64,000 nt of DNA from Allorhizobium borbori (GTDB lineage Bacteria; Pseudomonadota; Alphaproteobacteria; Rhizobiales; Rhizobiaceae). Both the position numbers and the translations under genes were made by a program. The notes under the pieces are model-generated. The model made no database searches and was not told where the DNA came from. It was given only the letters and a program-made list of their open reading frames with translations. How positions within the stretch are numbered: the stretch's first letter is position 1; every line of letters starts with the position of its first letter. Positions 1-8,791 of this stretch are shown here, piece by piece. The stretch lies in assembly GCF_014196535.1 (NCBI RefSeq), contig NZ_JACIDU010000009.1, positions 1-64,000 on the forward strand, written 5' to 3'.

Positions 1-445
1 CATCGAAGCCGTTGCCTCTGCCGGCGACAAGGGTGTCTCGACGTTCGTGTCGGAGGCGATTGCCGCCTCCGAGCGTCCGGAACTGACGGCGGCGAGGATC
101 ATCATCTCTGGCGGCCGTGCGCTGGGTTCTTCGGAGAAGTTCAACGAGGTGATCCTGCCGGTTGCCGACAAACTCGGAGCCGCCGTCGGCGCAAGCCGCG
201 CGGCGGTGGATGCGGGTTACGCCCCGAACGACTGGCAGGTTGGCCAGACGGGCAAGGTGGTTGCGCCCGATCTCTACATCGCCTGCGGCATCTCGGGTGC
301 GATCCAGCACCTTGCGGGGATGAAGGACAGTAAGGTGATTGTGGCGATCAACAAGGACGAGGAGGCCCCGATCTTCCAGGTCGCCGACTACGGCCTCGTC
401 GCAGACATATTCGAAGCCCTGCCCGAACTGCAGAAGGCTCTCTAG
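1..445 (+). CDS. etfA: Electron transfer flavoprotein alpha subunit, C-terminal part (5' end outside window)
   Basis: The reading frame is open from base 2 to the TAG at 443-445, giving about 147 residues of the C-terminal domain; the N-terminal domain lies outside the window. The ETF alpha signature is visible: [12 protein letters not shown], then [32 protein letters not shown] and [11 protein letters not shown], which bind FAD. The protein pairs with EtfB and passes electrons from acyl-CoA dehydrogenases to ETF-ubiquinone oxidoreductase. hbdA follows 65 bp downstream on the same strand, as in other rhizobia, which fits a fatty acid or butyrate oxidation operon. The GTG at 47 is internal, not a start. 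Confidence 0.96.
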   Translation, partial: IEAVASAGDKGVSTFVSEAIAASERPELTAARIIISGGRALGSSEKFNEVILPVADKLGAAVGASRAAVDAGYAPNDWQVGQTGKVVAPDLYIACGISGAIQHLAGMKDSKVIVAINKDEEAPIFQVADYGLVADIFEALPELQKAL

Positions 446-456
446 GACCAATACGG

Positions 457-480
457 ACCGGGGCGGAACAACGCCCCGGT
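457..480 (+). terminator. Hairpin between etfA and hbdA
   Basis: A perfect 9-bp stem (457-465 with 472-480, ACCGGGGCG against its complement) closes a 6-base loop. It is followed by TTCTCGCTTTT, so the U-tract is interrupted. It could be a weak terminator, or a stabilising element between the etfA and hbdA parts of one transcript. Confidence 0.5.
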
Positions 481-510
481 TCTCGCTTTTCGAGGGGAGG
501 AGACACGAGC

Positions 511-1392
511 ATGACCATCGGCATGACGAAAATCGGTGTAATCGGCGCGGGACAGATGGGCTGCGGCATTGCCCATGTTTCGGCGCTTGCTGGCTATGAC
601 GTGACGCTCTACGACCTGTCACAGGAGCGTATCGAAGCGGCCCTCGCCACCATCAACGGCAATCTCGCCCGCCAGGTCGTTGGCGGCAAGATCACCGAGG
701 AAGACCGCAAGGCGGCCCTCTCCAAGATCAAGGGCAGCGCCGCGATGGGCGACCTCGCCCCCATGGATCTCGTCATCGAGGCCGCAACGGAAAACGAAGC
801 GGTCAAGCGCAAGATTTACGCAGAGCTCTGCCCGATCCTGAACCCCGCCGCGATCCTCGCCACCAACACCTCGTCGCTGTCGATCACCCGCCTTGCCTCC
901 GCCACCGACCGGCCGGAACGCTTCATGGGCATCCACTTCATGAACCCGGTGCCGGTGATGAAGCTGGTGGAACTGGTGCGCGGCATCGCCACGCAGGAAG
1001 ATACCTTCGCCGCAGCCCGCGCTTTTGTCACCTCGCTCGACAAGGTCGTGACGGTTGCCGAAGACTTTCCCGCCTTCATCGTCAACCGCATCCTGCTGCC
1101 GATGATCAACGAGGCGATCTACACGCTTTATGAGGGCGTTGGCACGGTTGAAGCCATCGACACCGCCATGAAGCTCGGCGCCAACCATCCGATGGGGCCG
1201 CTCCAGCTTGCCGATTTCATCGGCCTCGATACCTGTCTGTCGATCATGCAGGTGCTGCATGACGGTCTGGCCGATTCCAAGTACCGCCCCTGCCCGCTTC
1301 TGGTCAAATATGTCGAAGCCGGCTGGCTCGGCCGCAAGGCTGGTCGCGGCTTCTACGATTACCGCGGCGAAGTGCCGCTCCCGACGCGCTAA
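511..1392 (+). CDS. hbdA: 3-hydroxybutyryl-CoA dehydrogenase
   Basis: A 293-residue NAD(P)-dependent enzyme that interconverts 3-hydroxybutyryl-CoA and acetoacetyl-CoA. The Rossmann motif GAGQMG is at residues 12-17. The NTSSLSIT segment (about 119-126) and the catalytic His in GIHFMNPVP (H142) are intact, and length matches the family (about 290). A good ribosome site (GGAGGAG) lies about 8 bases before the ATG at 511; a second ATG at 523 is possible. Its position behind etfA suggests a role in short-chain acyl-CoA or polyhydroxybutyrate metabolism. It carries only the dehydrogenase fold, with no fused enoyl-CoA hydratase. Confidence 0.95.
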   Translation: MTIGMTKIGVIGAGQMGCGIAHVSALAGYDVTLYDLSQERIEAALATINGNLARQVVGGKITEEDRKAALSKIKGSAAMGDLAPMDLVIEAATENEAVKRKIYAELCPILNPAAILATNTSSLSITRLASATDRPERFMGIHFMNPVPVMKLVELVRGIATQEDTFAAARAFVTSLDKVVTVAEDFPAFIVNRILLPMINEAIYTLYEGVGTVEAIDTAMKLGANHPMGPLQLADFIGLDTCLSIMQVLHDGLADSKYRPCPLLVKYVEAGWLGRKAGRGFYDYRGEVPLPTR

Positions 1393-1422
1393 GATAGAGG
1401 GGGCCAGCCCCCCCCGAACCAC

Positions 1423-2091
1423 TCACTTCAGCTTCACCGCCTGATCCACGAGCGCCTGCGCATCCGCACCGGCCCATTCCGCCGGGCCGTTCATGGCAGC
1501 CGTCAGGCACCCTTCGGCATCGAACAGCAGTGTGGCCGGAAGGCCGATTGCCAGCCCTTCCTTCTTCACGGTGTTGAACACACCCATGGATGCATCGCGG
1601 TAGTAGCCGAGCGAGGTAATGCCCGTTTCCGTCAGGAACGCCTTCGGCTTTTCGTCAGAGCCGGTATCGATGTTGACGGCCACAACCTCGAAATCCGCGC
1701 CACCCTTGGCTTTTTCCAGATGATCGAGCGCGGGCATTTCCTTGCGGCATGGCACGCACCACGTCGCCCAGAGGTTCAGAAGCAACGACTTACCCTTGAA
1801 GTCGGCAAGCGTCAGATCCTTGCCGCCCTCGCCCTTGAAGGAAAGCGGGATGGAACGCGGCTGATCGACCGCCGCCATGGTCGCTATTTCACCCTTCAGG
1901 AACGGTTTCAGCGCATCGGCCTTCGCCTTTGAGGCCGCACATTCACCGGAAGCCGCGACAACCGGCGCATCCGTGTTGCCAGACCCCATGCGCTTCACGT
2001 ATACCGCAACGGCTCCGGCGGTCAGGCCGGTCAGCGCCGCGACAACAATCAGTTTTGCGGAGGGGAGACCGAGCGGTCTTTTCTTCGTCAT
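1423..2091 (-). CDS. tlpA: TlpA-family membrane-anchored thiol:disulfide thioredoxin
   Basis: A 222-residue protein starting at the ATG at 2091. The frame stays open to 2271, but that extension would run into argH. Residues about 13-33 form one membrane anchor, followed by a periplasmic thioredoxin-like AhpC/TSA domain with the redox pair in WCVPC (111-115). Family members reduce periplasmic disulfides, notably for cytochrome c oxidase copper-site assembly and cytochrome c maturation. The gene is divergent from argH with only 27 bp between the two starts, so promoters must overlap. An extra Cys at 51, outside the CxxC, could form a structural disulfide. Family is certain; the exact partner is not visible. 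Confidence 0.93.
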   Translation of the reverse strand: MTKKRPLGLPSAKLIVVAALTGLTAGAVAVYVKRMGSGNTDAPVVAASGECAASKAKADALKPFLKGEIATMAAVDQPRSIPLSFKGEGGKDLTLADFKGKSLLLNLWATWCVPCRKEMPALDHLEKAKGGADFEVVAVNIDTGSDEKPKAFLTETGITSLGYYRDASMGVFNTVKKEGLAIGLPATLLFDAEGCLTAAMNGPAEWAGADAQALVDQAVKLK

Positions 2092-2118
2092 GTCATTCTC
2101 CAGGATGGGCAAAAAGCC

Positions 2119-3522
2119 ATGGCCGACGGAACCAAGGACACCAATTCCTCCAACCAGATGTGGGGCGGACGTTTCGCTTCGGGCCCTGACGCGATCATGG
2201 AGGAGATAAATGCCTCCATCGGTTTCGACAAGAAGCTTTTCGACCAAGACATCCGCGGCTCTATAGCACATGCCACCATGCTGGCAGAGAAGGGAATCAT
2301 CTCCTCAGACGATCGTGAAAAGATCGTGACCGGGCTGGAGACCATCCGCATCGAGATCGAGAGCGGCAATTTCGAGTTTTCCCGCCAGCTCGAAGACATT
2401 CACATGAACATCGAGGCGCGGCTCGCCAATCTCATCGGCCCCGCCGCCGGCCGGCTGCATACGGCCCGTTCGCGCAACGACCAGGTGGCCGTCGACTTCC
2501 GCCTGTGGGTTAAGGAAGAGCTGATCAAGACCGAGCGGGCGCTCACGGGCCTGATCGAAGCCTTCCTCGACCGCGCCGAAGAACATGCCGCCACCGTCAT
2601 GCCGGGCTTCACCCATCTGCAGACTGCCCAGCCGGTCACCTTCGGTCACCATTGCATGGCCTATGTCGAAATGTTCGGCCGCGACCGCAACCGCGTGCGT
2701 CACGCCATCGAGCACCTAGATGAAAGTCCGCTCGGCGCCGCGGCCCTTGCCGGCACGGGCTATCCCATCGATCGTCACCAGACGGCGCGGGCGCTCGGCT
2801 TCCGCGAGCCGACCCGCAACTCCATCGATTCCGTGTCAGATCGCGATTTCGCACTCGAATTCCTGTCAACGGCCTCGATCTGCGCCACGCATCTGTCGCG
2901 TCTCGCCGAGGAAATCGTCATCTGGTCGACACCCCAATTCGGCTTCATCCGCCTGTCTGATGCCTTCTCCACCGGCTCTTCCATCATGCCGCAGAAGAAG
3001 AACCCCGATGCCGCCGAACTGGTGCGCGCCAAGACCGGCCGTATCAATGGCTCGCTGATTGCGCTTCTGACCGTCATGAAGGGGCTGCCGCTCGCCTATT
3101 CCAAGGACATGCAGGAAGACAAGGAACAAGTCTTCGACGCCGCCGAAAGCCTCGAACTGGCGATTGCCGCCATGACCGGCATGGTGCGTGACCTGACCGT
3201 TCGCACCGACCGCATGAAGGATGCCGCCGGCTCCGGCTATTCCACCGCCACCGATCTGGCCGACTGGCTGGTACGCGAAGCGGGACTGCCCTTCCGCGAT
3301 GCCCATCACGTCACGGGGCGTGTCGTGGCACTGGCCGAAAGCAAGGGCTGCGAGCTTGCGGAACTGCCGCTCGATGAGCTGAAGGCCATCCACGCCGACA
3401 TCACCAACGCCGTTTACGGCGTGCTGACGGTCGAAGCCTCCGTCGCCAGCCGCAAGAGCTTCGGCGGCACAGCGCCTGCAGAAGTGAAGAAGCAGATCGC
3501 CTGGTGGCGCGGGCGCAACTGA
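2119..3522 (+). CDS. argH: Argininosuccinate lyase
   Basis: A 467-residue enzyme of the fumarase/aspartase superfamily that splits argininosuccinate into arginine and fumarate, the last step of arginine synthesis. The superfamily signature [11 protein letters not shown] is near residue 288, and the N-terminal [11 protein letters not shown] and [11 protein letters not shown] (substrate and catalytic regions) are present. Length is usual for the family. It is followed by a clear intrinsic terminator and then by the lptM-like gene and lysA, a neighbourhood widely conserved in proteobacteria. Confidence 0.98.
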   Translation: MADGTKDTNSSNQMWGGRFASGPDAIMEEINASIGFDKKLFDQDIRGSIAHATMLAEKGIISSDDREKIVTGLETIRIEIESGNFEFSRQLEDIHMNIEARLANLIGPAAGRLHTARSRNDQVAVDFRLWVKEELIKTERALTGLIEAFLDRAEEHAATVMPGFTHLQTAQPVTFGHHCMAYVEMFGRDRNRVRHAIEHLDESPLGAAALAGTGYPIDRHQTARALGFREPTRNSIDSVSDRDFALEFLSTASICATHLSRLAEEIVIWSTPQFGFIRLSDAFSTGSSIMPQKKNPDAAELVRAKTGRINGSLIALLTVMKGLPLAYSKDMQEDKEQVFDAAESLELAIAAMTGMVRDLTVRTDRMKDAAGSGYSTATDLADWLVREAGLPFRDAHHVTGRVVALAESKGCELAELPLDELKAIHADITNAVYGVLTVEASVASRKSFGGTAPAEVKKQIAWWRGRN

Positions 3523-3550
3523 TCACGTTTTCGCGCGGATCTATTTACAG

Positions 3551-3578
3551 AAACAGGGTGCACAAGCGCCCTGTTTTT
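3551..3578 (+). terminator. Intrinsic terminator of argH
   Basis: An 8-bp stem (AAACAGGG 3551-3558 with CCCTGTTT 3569-3576) closes a 10-base loop. The right arm runs into T3574-T3578. It lies 28 bp after the argH stop and separates argH from the lptM-lysA pair. Confidence 0.85.
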
Positions 3579-3621
3579 GTTTATCACCAATATTCATGAT
3601 CTAGCCGCCGGACAGGGACCC

Positions 3622-3816
3622 ATGTCTTCGAGACCGCTTCGCACCGTCACGCTTTCTCTCGGCCTTCTCCTGGCCGCAAGCCTCGTGCTTTCCGGCTGCG
3701 GCCGCAAAGGCGACCTCGACATGCCGTCCACACCGGTCGATAAGATGAACAAACGCAGCTACAATCCCGATCCGAAAGTGCCGGACCGGCCGTTCGTTCT
3801 CGACCCCCTTCTTTGA
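3622..3816 (+). CDS. lptM: Small LptM/YifL-like lipoprotein encoded before lysA
   Basis: A 64-residue lipoprotein precursor. The frame could start upstream at 3577, but the ATG at 3622, preceded by GACAGGGA, gives a normal lipoprotein signal: basic start, hydrophobic core LGLLLAASLVL, then lipobox LSGC with the modified Cys followed by GRKGDLDMP. Small lipoproteins with this CGxKGxLxxP-like mature start, encoded between argH and lysA, are the LptM (YifL) family. In E. coli LptM helps mature the LptDE outer-membrane LPS translocon. That role here is inferred from family and position. It lies 18 bp before lysA and is probably co-transcribed. Confidence 0.85.
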   Translation: MSSRPLRTVTLSLGLLLAASLVLSGCGRKGDLDMPSTPVDKMNKRSYNPDPKVPDRPFVLDPLL

Positions 3817-3834
3817 TCCGACAGGACAGAAACC

Positions 3835-5103
3835 GTGAACCACTTTGAATTCCGCGACGGCGTGCTTCACGCCGAAGGCGTATCGGTGCCGGAGATTGCC
3901 AAGGCCGTCGGCACCCCGTTCTACGTCTATTCCTCTGCCACCATCGAGCGCCATTACCGCGTCTTCGCCAATGCCTTCAAGGAAGTCGACGCACTGGTCT
4001 GCTATGCATTGAAGGCCAATTCGAACATTGCCGTGCTCAAGACGCTGGCAAAGCTCGGCGCTGGCATGGACGTGGTGTCCGAAGGCGAATTGCGTCGCGC
4101 CCTGGCTGCCGGCGTTCCGGCCAGCCGCATCATGTTCTCCGGCGTTGCCAAAACTGCTCACGAGATGGACTTTGCGCTGTCGCAGGGCATCTATTGCTTC
4201 AACGTCGAGTCCGAACCTGAACTGGAAGTACTGAACGCCCGCGCGCTCAAGGCTGGCAAGAAGGCCCCGGTTTCGCTGCGCATCAATCCGGATGTCGACG
4301 CCCGCACCCATGCCAAGATTTCGACCGGCAAGAAGGAGAACAAGTTCGGTATCTCCTTCAAGAACGCCCGGGAGGTCTATGCCCGTGCCGCAAAGCTCGA
4401 AGGCATCGAGGTCACTGGCATCGACATGCATATCGGCAGCCAGATCACCGATCTGCAGCCCTTCGAGGATGCGTTTGCCCTGCTGCGTGAACTGGTCGAG
4501 GCACTGCGCGCCGATGGCCACACCATCGAGCATGTCGATATCGGTGGCGGCCTCGGCATTCCCTACAAGGCCGACAACAACCCGCCGCCCCTGCCGGATG
4601 CCTATGCCGAAACGGTGCTGAAGCAGTTGAAGGGCCTTGGCTGCAAGGTCGTTTGCGAACCGGGCCGTCTCATCGTCGGCAATGCCGGCATTCTGGTCAC
4701 GGAAGTCGTGTTCGTGAAGGATGGCGAGGAAAAGAACTTCGTCATCGTCGATGCGGGCATGAACGACCTCATCCGCCCGACGCTTTACGAAGCCTATCAC
4801 GAGATCGGCCCGGTCGTTCAACCCGCCGCCGACGCCCCGCGCATTCGCGCCGATATTGTCGGCCCGGTCTGTGAAACCGGCGACTATATCGGTCTCGACC
4901 GGGAACTCGCCCGCCCCGCCCCCGGCGACCTGCTCTATGCAAGCTCGGCCGGTGCTTACGGCGCGGTCATGTCGAACACCTACAACTCCCGCCTGCTCAT
5001 TCCCGAAGTTCTGGTCAAGGGCGATGCTTTCCACGTCATCCGCCCGCGCAGCACCTACGAGGAGCTTCTGGCTCTCGACTCCCTGCCGAACTGGCTGAAG
5101 TAA
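3835..5103 (+). CDS. lysA: Diaminopimelate decarboxylase
   Basis: A 422-residue PLP enzyme (fold type III) that decarboxylates meso-diaminopimelate to L-lysine. The PLP lysine is K60 in YALKANSN; the glycine-rich GGGLGIPY phosphate-binding loop follows near residue 240, and the CETGDYIG motif near 344 supplies the active-site Cys from the partner subunit. The start is a GTG at 3835, with ACAGGACA just upstream. It lies directly behind the lptM-like gene and ends at a strong terminator shared with convergent plsC. Confidence 0.98.
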   Translation: MNHFEFRDGVLHAEGVSVPEIAKAVGTPFYVYSSATIERHYRVFANAFKEVDALVCYALKANSNIAVLKTLAKLGAGMDVVSEGELRRALAAGVPASRIMFSGVAKTAHEMDFALSQGIYCFNVESEPELEVLNARALKAGKKAPVSLRINPDVDARTHAKISTGKKENKFGISFKNAREVYARAAKLEGIEVTGIDMHIGSQITDLQPFEDAFALLRELVEALRADGHTIEHVDIGGGLGIPYKADNNPPPLPDAYAETVLKQLKGLGCKVVCEPGRLIVGNAGILVTEVVFVKDGEEKNFVIVDAGMNDLIRPTLYEAYHEIGPVVQPAADAPRIRADIVGPVCETGDYIGLDRELARPAPGDLLYASSAGAYGAVMSNTYNSRLLIPEVLVKGDAFHVIRPRSTYEELLALDSLPNWLK

Positions 5104-5112
5104 CCAATACGA

Positions 5113-5138
5113 AAAAGGCGGGTTTCGGCCCGCCTTTT
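5113..5138 (+). terminator. Strong, probably bidirectional terminator between lysA and plsC
   Basis: A perfect 10-bp stem (AAAAGGCGGG 5113-5122 with CCCGCCTTTT 5129-5138) closes a 6-base loop and ends in T's on both strands. It lies 9 bp after the lysA stop and immediately before the plsC stop at 5140, so it can end both convergent transcripts. Confidence 0.9.
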
Positions 5139-5139
5139 C

Positions 5140-5928
5140 TCATTCGGCCACTGGCCTGGCCTTCAGTTCGGCCAACCGCTTCACCGCGCTTTCCGGCAAT
5201 TTCAGATGAGGATTGGCCGCCGCGGTCTCGATCAGCAGCGCGTCGCTTTCCTTTTCCATGGTGCCGATCAGTTTTTCCAGGAACACGTCCTGTGAAAGGC
5301 CGGGCTCGATCGGCGGCAGGATCTTGATCTTGAAATGGCCGGGATAGCGAAGCCAGGCATTCTTCGGCCAGAACAGGCCCGGATGCATGACGATGGGCAC
5401 CACGGGTACGCGCAGGGCGCGATAAAGGCGGGCGATACCGTTCTTGTAGACCGGCTCGGCGCCCGGCGAGCGACGGGTGCCCTCGGGATAGATGAGAAGC
5501 TGGCGCCCCGTGGCAAGCTCGTCCGACGTCCGCTTCATGACGTCGAGCATGTTGCGGCCTTTGGCCTCGCGGTTCACGGGAATGAGCCGCTGCTTCTTCA
5601 TGTACCAGCCGAACAGAGGCAGCCAGAACAGTTCACGCTTGAGGATATAGACCGGATCGTGCATCCACGGCATCAGCATGAATGTGTCCCAGGCCGACTG
5701 ATGCTTGGGTGCGATAATCGCCGGCCCGGTCGGCAGGTTTTCCAGCCCCTCGATCTCGAAACTTGCGCCGACGATCTTGTCCATCAGCCAGTTGGACGAG
5801 GACGCCCACCCCTTCGGAATACGGTAGGAGCGCGGCATCAGAAAATAGATCGGGCTGAGCAGAACCATCCTGAGTGTGATGTTGATGTAGAAGGCGATCT
5901 GAAACAGAAACGAACGCAGGATGATCAT
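5140..5928 (-). CDS. plsC: 1-acyl-sn-glycerol-3-phosphate acyltransferase (PlsC family)
   Basis: A 262-residue membrane acyltransferase that acylates lysophosphatidic acid to phosphatidic acid in phospholipid synthesis. The catalytic HX4D box is HQSAWD (76-81), and the acceptor-binding box is IYPEGTRR (about 146-153). An N-terminal hydrophobic segment (about 5-32) anchors it to the inner membrane. The gene lies downstream of ftsE-ftsX and the YdcF-like gene on the same strand. Rhizobia often have several PlsC paralogues, some for ornithine lipids (OlsA), so the exact acyl acceptor is not fixed by sequence. Confidence 0.92.
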   Translation of the reverse strand: MIILRSFLFQIAFYINITLRMVLLSPIYFLMPRSYRIPKGWASSSNWLMDKIVGASFEIEGLENLPTGPAIIAPKHQSAWDTFMLMPWMHDPVYILKRELFWLPLFGWYMKKQRLIPVNREAKGRNMLDVMKRTSDELATGRQLLIYPEGTRRSPGAEPVYKNGIARLYRALRVPVVPIVMHPGLFWPKNAWLRYPGHFKIKILPPIEPGLSQDVFLEKLIGTMEKESDALLIETAAANPHLKLPESAVKRLAELKARPVAE

Positions 5929-6088
5929 GACGCGGTTTTCCGGAATGGCTCTGGCGCATCACACGTCCGGACGGACGCGGAAAGAACGCTCGGAGCTGAT
6001 GAATCCACCACCCTGCCCCTTTCGGGCGAAGATCATGGAGGCGACATGTCCGTGCCTACACGATAACGCCTGCAAGAAAAAGGGCGGT

Positions 6089-6823
6089 TCAGGACGATCT
6101 TCGGGAGTGAATGCTTTGCGTCGTCAGCGGGTCGCGCAGACCGGGCTCAGAGGGTAGACCGATGAAATCGCGCAACGTTGCCGCCGTCACCTTGATGAAT
6201 TCGGAAAGAAGCGTGCGCAGCGCATTTGGATCGATGAACCAGTTCTTCACCTTCAGGTCGCTGTTCACGACAGGATAGGCAATGAAGTCCGTTCGGGGAT
6301 CGGCCCGCCGCAGTTCCAGAAGGCTGCGCGGCATGTGATAATTGTTGGTCACGACCAGAACGCTGCGGTAGCCGTGATCGGAGATCCACAGGGCCGTTTC
6401 CGCGGCATTGCCGATCGTGTCGAGCGCCTGATAGCCCATATCGACGCAGCAGGAAAAGAGCGCGCCGGAACTCTTCGTCAGCTTGGAAAGCCGCGAGGCG
6501 GAGGTGCCCGGATGCACACCGGAAATCAGCAGACGTTGTCCCGCTCCGGTTTCCAGCAGGTTGACCGCCTGATCGATCCGTTGGTAGCCTCCAGTCAGCA
6601 CGACGATGGCATCGGCCTTGGGATCGATGGGCGGCTGAAACGAGACAACCGAATCGGCAAAGCGCAGGAAGGCCGCGAAAACAATACCAAGGCACAAAAT
6701 GAAAATGGCGCCAGCGATGCGGATGAACCGTCGCACCCGGCTGCGCCGCGAAAAAATCGCCCCCGGCCCTGCCTCTGGCGGGGCCGTTACGGTCTCCTCG
6801 TGCTTCGTTTCGTGCGATTCCAT
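6089..6823 (-). CDS. YdcF-family (DUF218) membrane-anchored protein
   Basis: A 244-residue protein with a charged N-terminus, one membrane segment at about residues 34-54, and a DUF218 domain. The domain is recognised by ADAIVVLTGGYQRIDQA, LLISGVHPG, AETALWISDHGYRSVLVVTNNYHMPRS and the C-terminal helix. Family members (YdcF, SanA, ElyC) act in envelope homeostasis, and ElyC and SanA affect peptidoglycan or outer-membrane permeability; no reaction is established. Location 82 bp downstream of ftsX supports an envelope role. The family is clear; the function is not known. Confidence 0.85.
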   Translation of the reverse strand: MESHETKHEETVTAPPEAGPGAIFSRRSRVRRFIRIAGAIFILCLGIVFAAFLRFADSVVSFQPPIDPKADAIVVLTGGYQRIDQAVNLLETGAGQRLLISGVHPGTSASRLSKLTKSSGALFSCCVDMGYQALDTIGNAAETALWISDHGYRSVLVVTNNYHMPRSLLELRRADPRTDFIAYPVVNSDLKVKNWFIDPNALRTLLSEFIKVTAATLRDFIGLPSEPGLRDPLTTQSIHSRRSS

Positions 6824-6905
6824 GAATCAATCTATAGCCGGAGATTGCGGCAGACAGCAGACGGTTAACCGATAATTTCCCCAGAGCACCGGACGCCGGG
6901 CAGGA

Positions 6906-7922
6906 TCAACCATTGGCCAGCCCATCGATACGGGCCGGATCGGAACGGATACTGTCGATTTCGGCAATGGTTCGCATCACGGTGAAACGGGCCGTCAGCG
7001 TCGTAATGAGAGCGATTACGATCATTGTTGCGAACACTCCCATATAGCCCGAGAAACCGATGGTAAACTGCCCGAACAGCGCGGTCGCCTGATCGCTTTC
7101 CGGCGTCGCGACCGCATGGCGTTGCCAGAGGCTGAGCCCGGCAAAGACGGAGGCCGCCGCAAGCCCGCCCGCAGCCGAACCCTTGAGGCTGATCTTGAGA
7201 AAGTGCTTCTGGAACTCGCTGGCCACGAACCGCCCCTCCGCGCCGACGAAATGCAGCACCTCGACAATGTGGCGATTGCCCGAAAGCGCGCCGCGGGTCG
7301 CGAACACGACCGTCAGCACCATGGCGGTGAAGACCAGCCCCAGCACGCCCATGCCGATCAGGACGGTCGTGTCCGCCATGGACACCAGCCTGTCGACCCA
7401 GGTGCGATGGTCATCCAGCGAGGCCTGCGGAATCTCGTCCTGAAGCATGGCCCGCATGGCGGTGAAATCCGGCGGGTTGCTCTCGTCGATGGTGATAACC
7501 ACGAGACGTGGCACCGGCAATTCATCCAGCTTCAACCCGGCACCAAGCCAGGGCTCCAGCAGACGCGCGGTCGCCTCATCATCCAGAATGCGGCCTTCCT
7601 TGGTGCCGACGAAGGTCAACGCGATATCGCGGGCACGCGCCAGCGACTTCTCCATGTCCAGCTTCTCGTCGGGCTTGATCTGAATTGTTACCTCGCGGGA
7701 AATCTGGCTTTGCCAGCTTGAGGCGGTCGCCCGCACCATGCTGACCCCGCCAAGCGTGAGGCAGGCCAGAAATGCCATGATGGCGATCACCACCATCAGC
7801 GCATTGCCCTGAATGTTGGAAGGCGGCAGGATCGGGCCGGTCGGGCGAACCTGCATTTCCCGGCGGCGGGCCGCATTGGCCTGCCCGGAGCCTGCCTGCG
7901 TGGGTGCGGGACGATCACTCAT
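6906..7922 (-). CDS. ftsX: Cell-division ABC transporter permease FtsX
   Basis: A 338-residue permease starting at the ATG at 7922, which overlaps the ftsE stop by 8 bp, showing translational coupling. The topology is that of FtsX: a cytoplasmic Pro/Gln-rich N-terminus, a first membrane helix at about 41-62, a large periplasmic loop, then three more helices in the second half (around VLIGMGVLGLVFTAMVLTVVFA, the GSAAGGLAAASVF region and GYMGVFATMIVIALI). With FtsE it links the divisome to peptidoglycan hydrolase activation. The ORF could start at 7940, but the coupled ATG is the better choice. Confidence 0.92.
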   Translation of the reverse strand: MSDRPAPTQAGSGQANAARRREMQVRPTGPILPPSNIQGNALMVVIAIMAFLACLTLGGVSMVRATASSWQSQISREVTIQIKPDEKLDMEKSLARARDIALTFVGTKEGRILDDEATARLLEPWLGAGLKLDELPVPRLVVITIDESNPPDFTAMRAMLQDEIPQASLDDHRTWVDRLVSMADTTVLIGMGVLGLVFTAMVLTVVFATRGALSGNRHIVEVLHFVGAEGRFVASEFQKHFLKISLKGSAAGGLAAASVFAGLSLWQRHAVATPESDQATALFGQFTIGFSGYMGVFATMIVIALITTLTARFTVMRTIAEIDSIRSDPARIDGLANG

Positions 7923-8574
7923 AGAGGTCAAGCCGTCCATCGGTCAGGATCATGCGGCGCGCGTTCACCTGATCCATCAGGCCGAGATCGTGAGTGGCGA
8001 TCACCACTGCCGTCCCCAGCCGGTTGAGTTCGAGAAAGAGGTTGAGCAGCCGCCGCGCCATCGGCGGATCGACGTTGCCGGTCGGCTCATCCGCAAGCAG
8101 CACTTCCGGCCGGTCGATCAGCGCGCGGGCGATGGCGGTGCGCTGCTTTTCACCGCCGGAGAGAACCGGCGGCAGCACATTGATGCGCTCACCGAGCCCG
8201 ACCCATTTCAGAAGCTCGATCACATCCTTGCGATAGGAGGCTTCCTCCTTGCCGCGCACCCGCAGCGGCAGCGCCACATTCTCATAGGTCGTCAGATGGT
8301 CGAGCAGGCGGAAATCCTGAAAGACGATGCCGATCCGTCGCCGCAGCATCGGCAGTTCGGTCACGGGAATGCGGGAAATGTCGCGTTCGAAACTGCGGAT
8401 CAATCCGCGCGTCGGCTTCAGTGACAGGAACATCAGGCGCAGCAATGTCGTCTTGCCCGCGCCGGAAGGTCCGGTCAGGAACTGAAACGAGCCCTTCGGG
8501 ATGGTGAAGGTCAGATCCTTCAGGATCTCCGGCCCCATCCCGTAGCGCAGACCGACATTTTCGAAATGAATCAA
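7915..8574 (-). CDS. ftsE: Cell-division ATP-binding protein FtsE
   Basis: A 219-residue ABC ATPase. Walker A is GPSGAGKT (35-42), the ABC signature LSGGEKQ is at 138-144, Walker B is LLADEPT near 159-165, and the switch His is in ATHDL. It lacks membrane segments and pairs with FtsX, encoded next and overlapping. FtsEX drives conformational control of cell-wall hydrolases at the septum, not transport. The upstream intergenic region shared with a divergent gene contains a TTAACCAT site resembling a CtrA half-site. Confidence 0.95.
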   Translation of the reverse strand: MIHFENVGLRYGMGPEILKDLTFTIPKGSFQFLTGPSGAGKTTLLRLMFLSLKPTRGLIRSFERDISRIPVTELPMLRRRIGIVFQDFRLLDHLTTYENVALPLRVRGKEEASYRKDVIELLKWVGLGERINVLPPVLSGGEKQRTAIARALIDRPEVLLADEPTGNVDPPMARRLLNLFLELNRLGTAVVIATHDLGLMDQVNARRMILTDGRLDLYE

Positions 8575-8695
8575 GCGCGCCCGTTCCCCGGTTCTTCGTT
8601 CCGGCCTTGTTCGAGAAGTCTCGCTCCGCAGCCCGCCTTGCAGACACCGCCGCAGCGTTCAGGTCCGGTCTATCCCGGATGGCGTTACCGAAGCG

Positions 8696-8703
8696 TTAAC
8701 CAT
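8696..8703 (+). promoter_or_regulatory. Possible CtrA-type half-site between ftsE and the divergent gene
   Basis: The octamer TTAACCAT is one of the forms reported for CtrA binding in alphaproteobacteria. It lies about 120 bp upstream of the ftsE start and 89 bp upstream of the divergent ATG at 8792. An 8-mer can occur by chance, so this is weak evidence alone. Confidence 0.3.
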
Positions 8704-8791
8704 TTTTATTTACGTCTGGTGAGACTTTGTTGCAATGCCCTCCGCCGTCGCCTCAACAGACGACCACGGAAGGAGAAAGGCGATAGGCCCC

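Noticed and set aside
3601-5034. 477-residue minus-strand frame opposite lysA
   Set aside because: Shadow of lysA with no motif; lysA has all catalytic residues on the plus strand.
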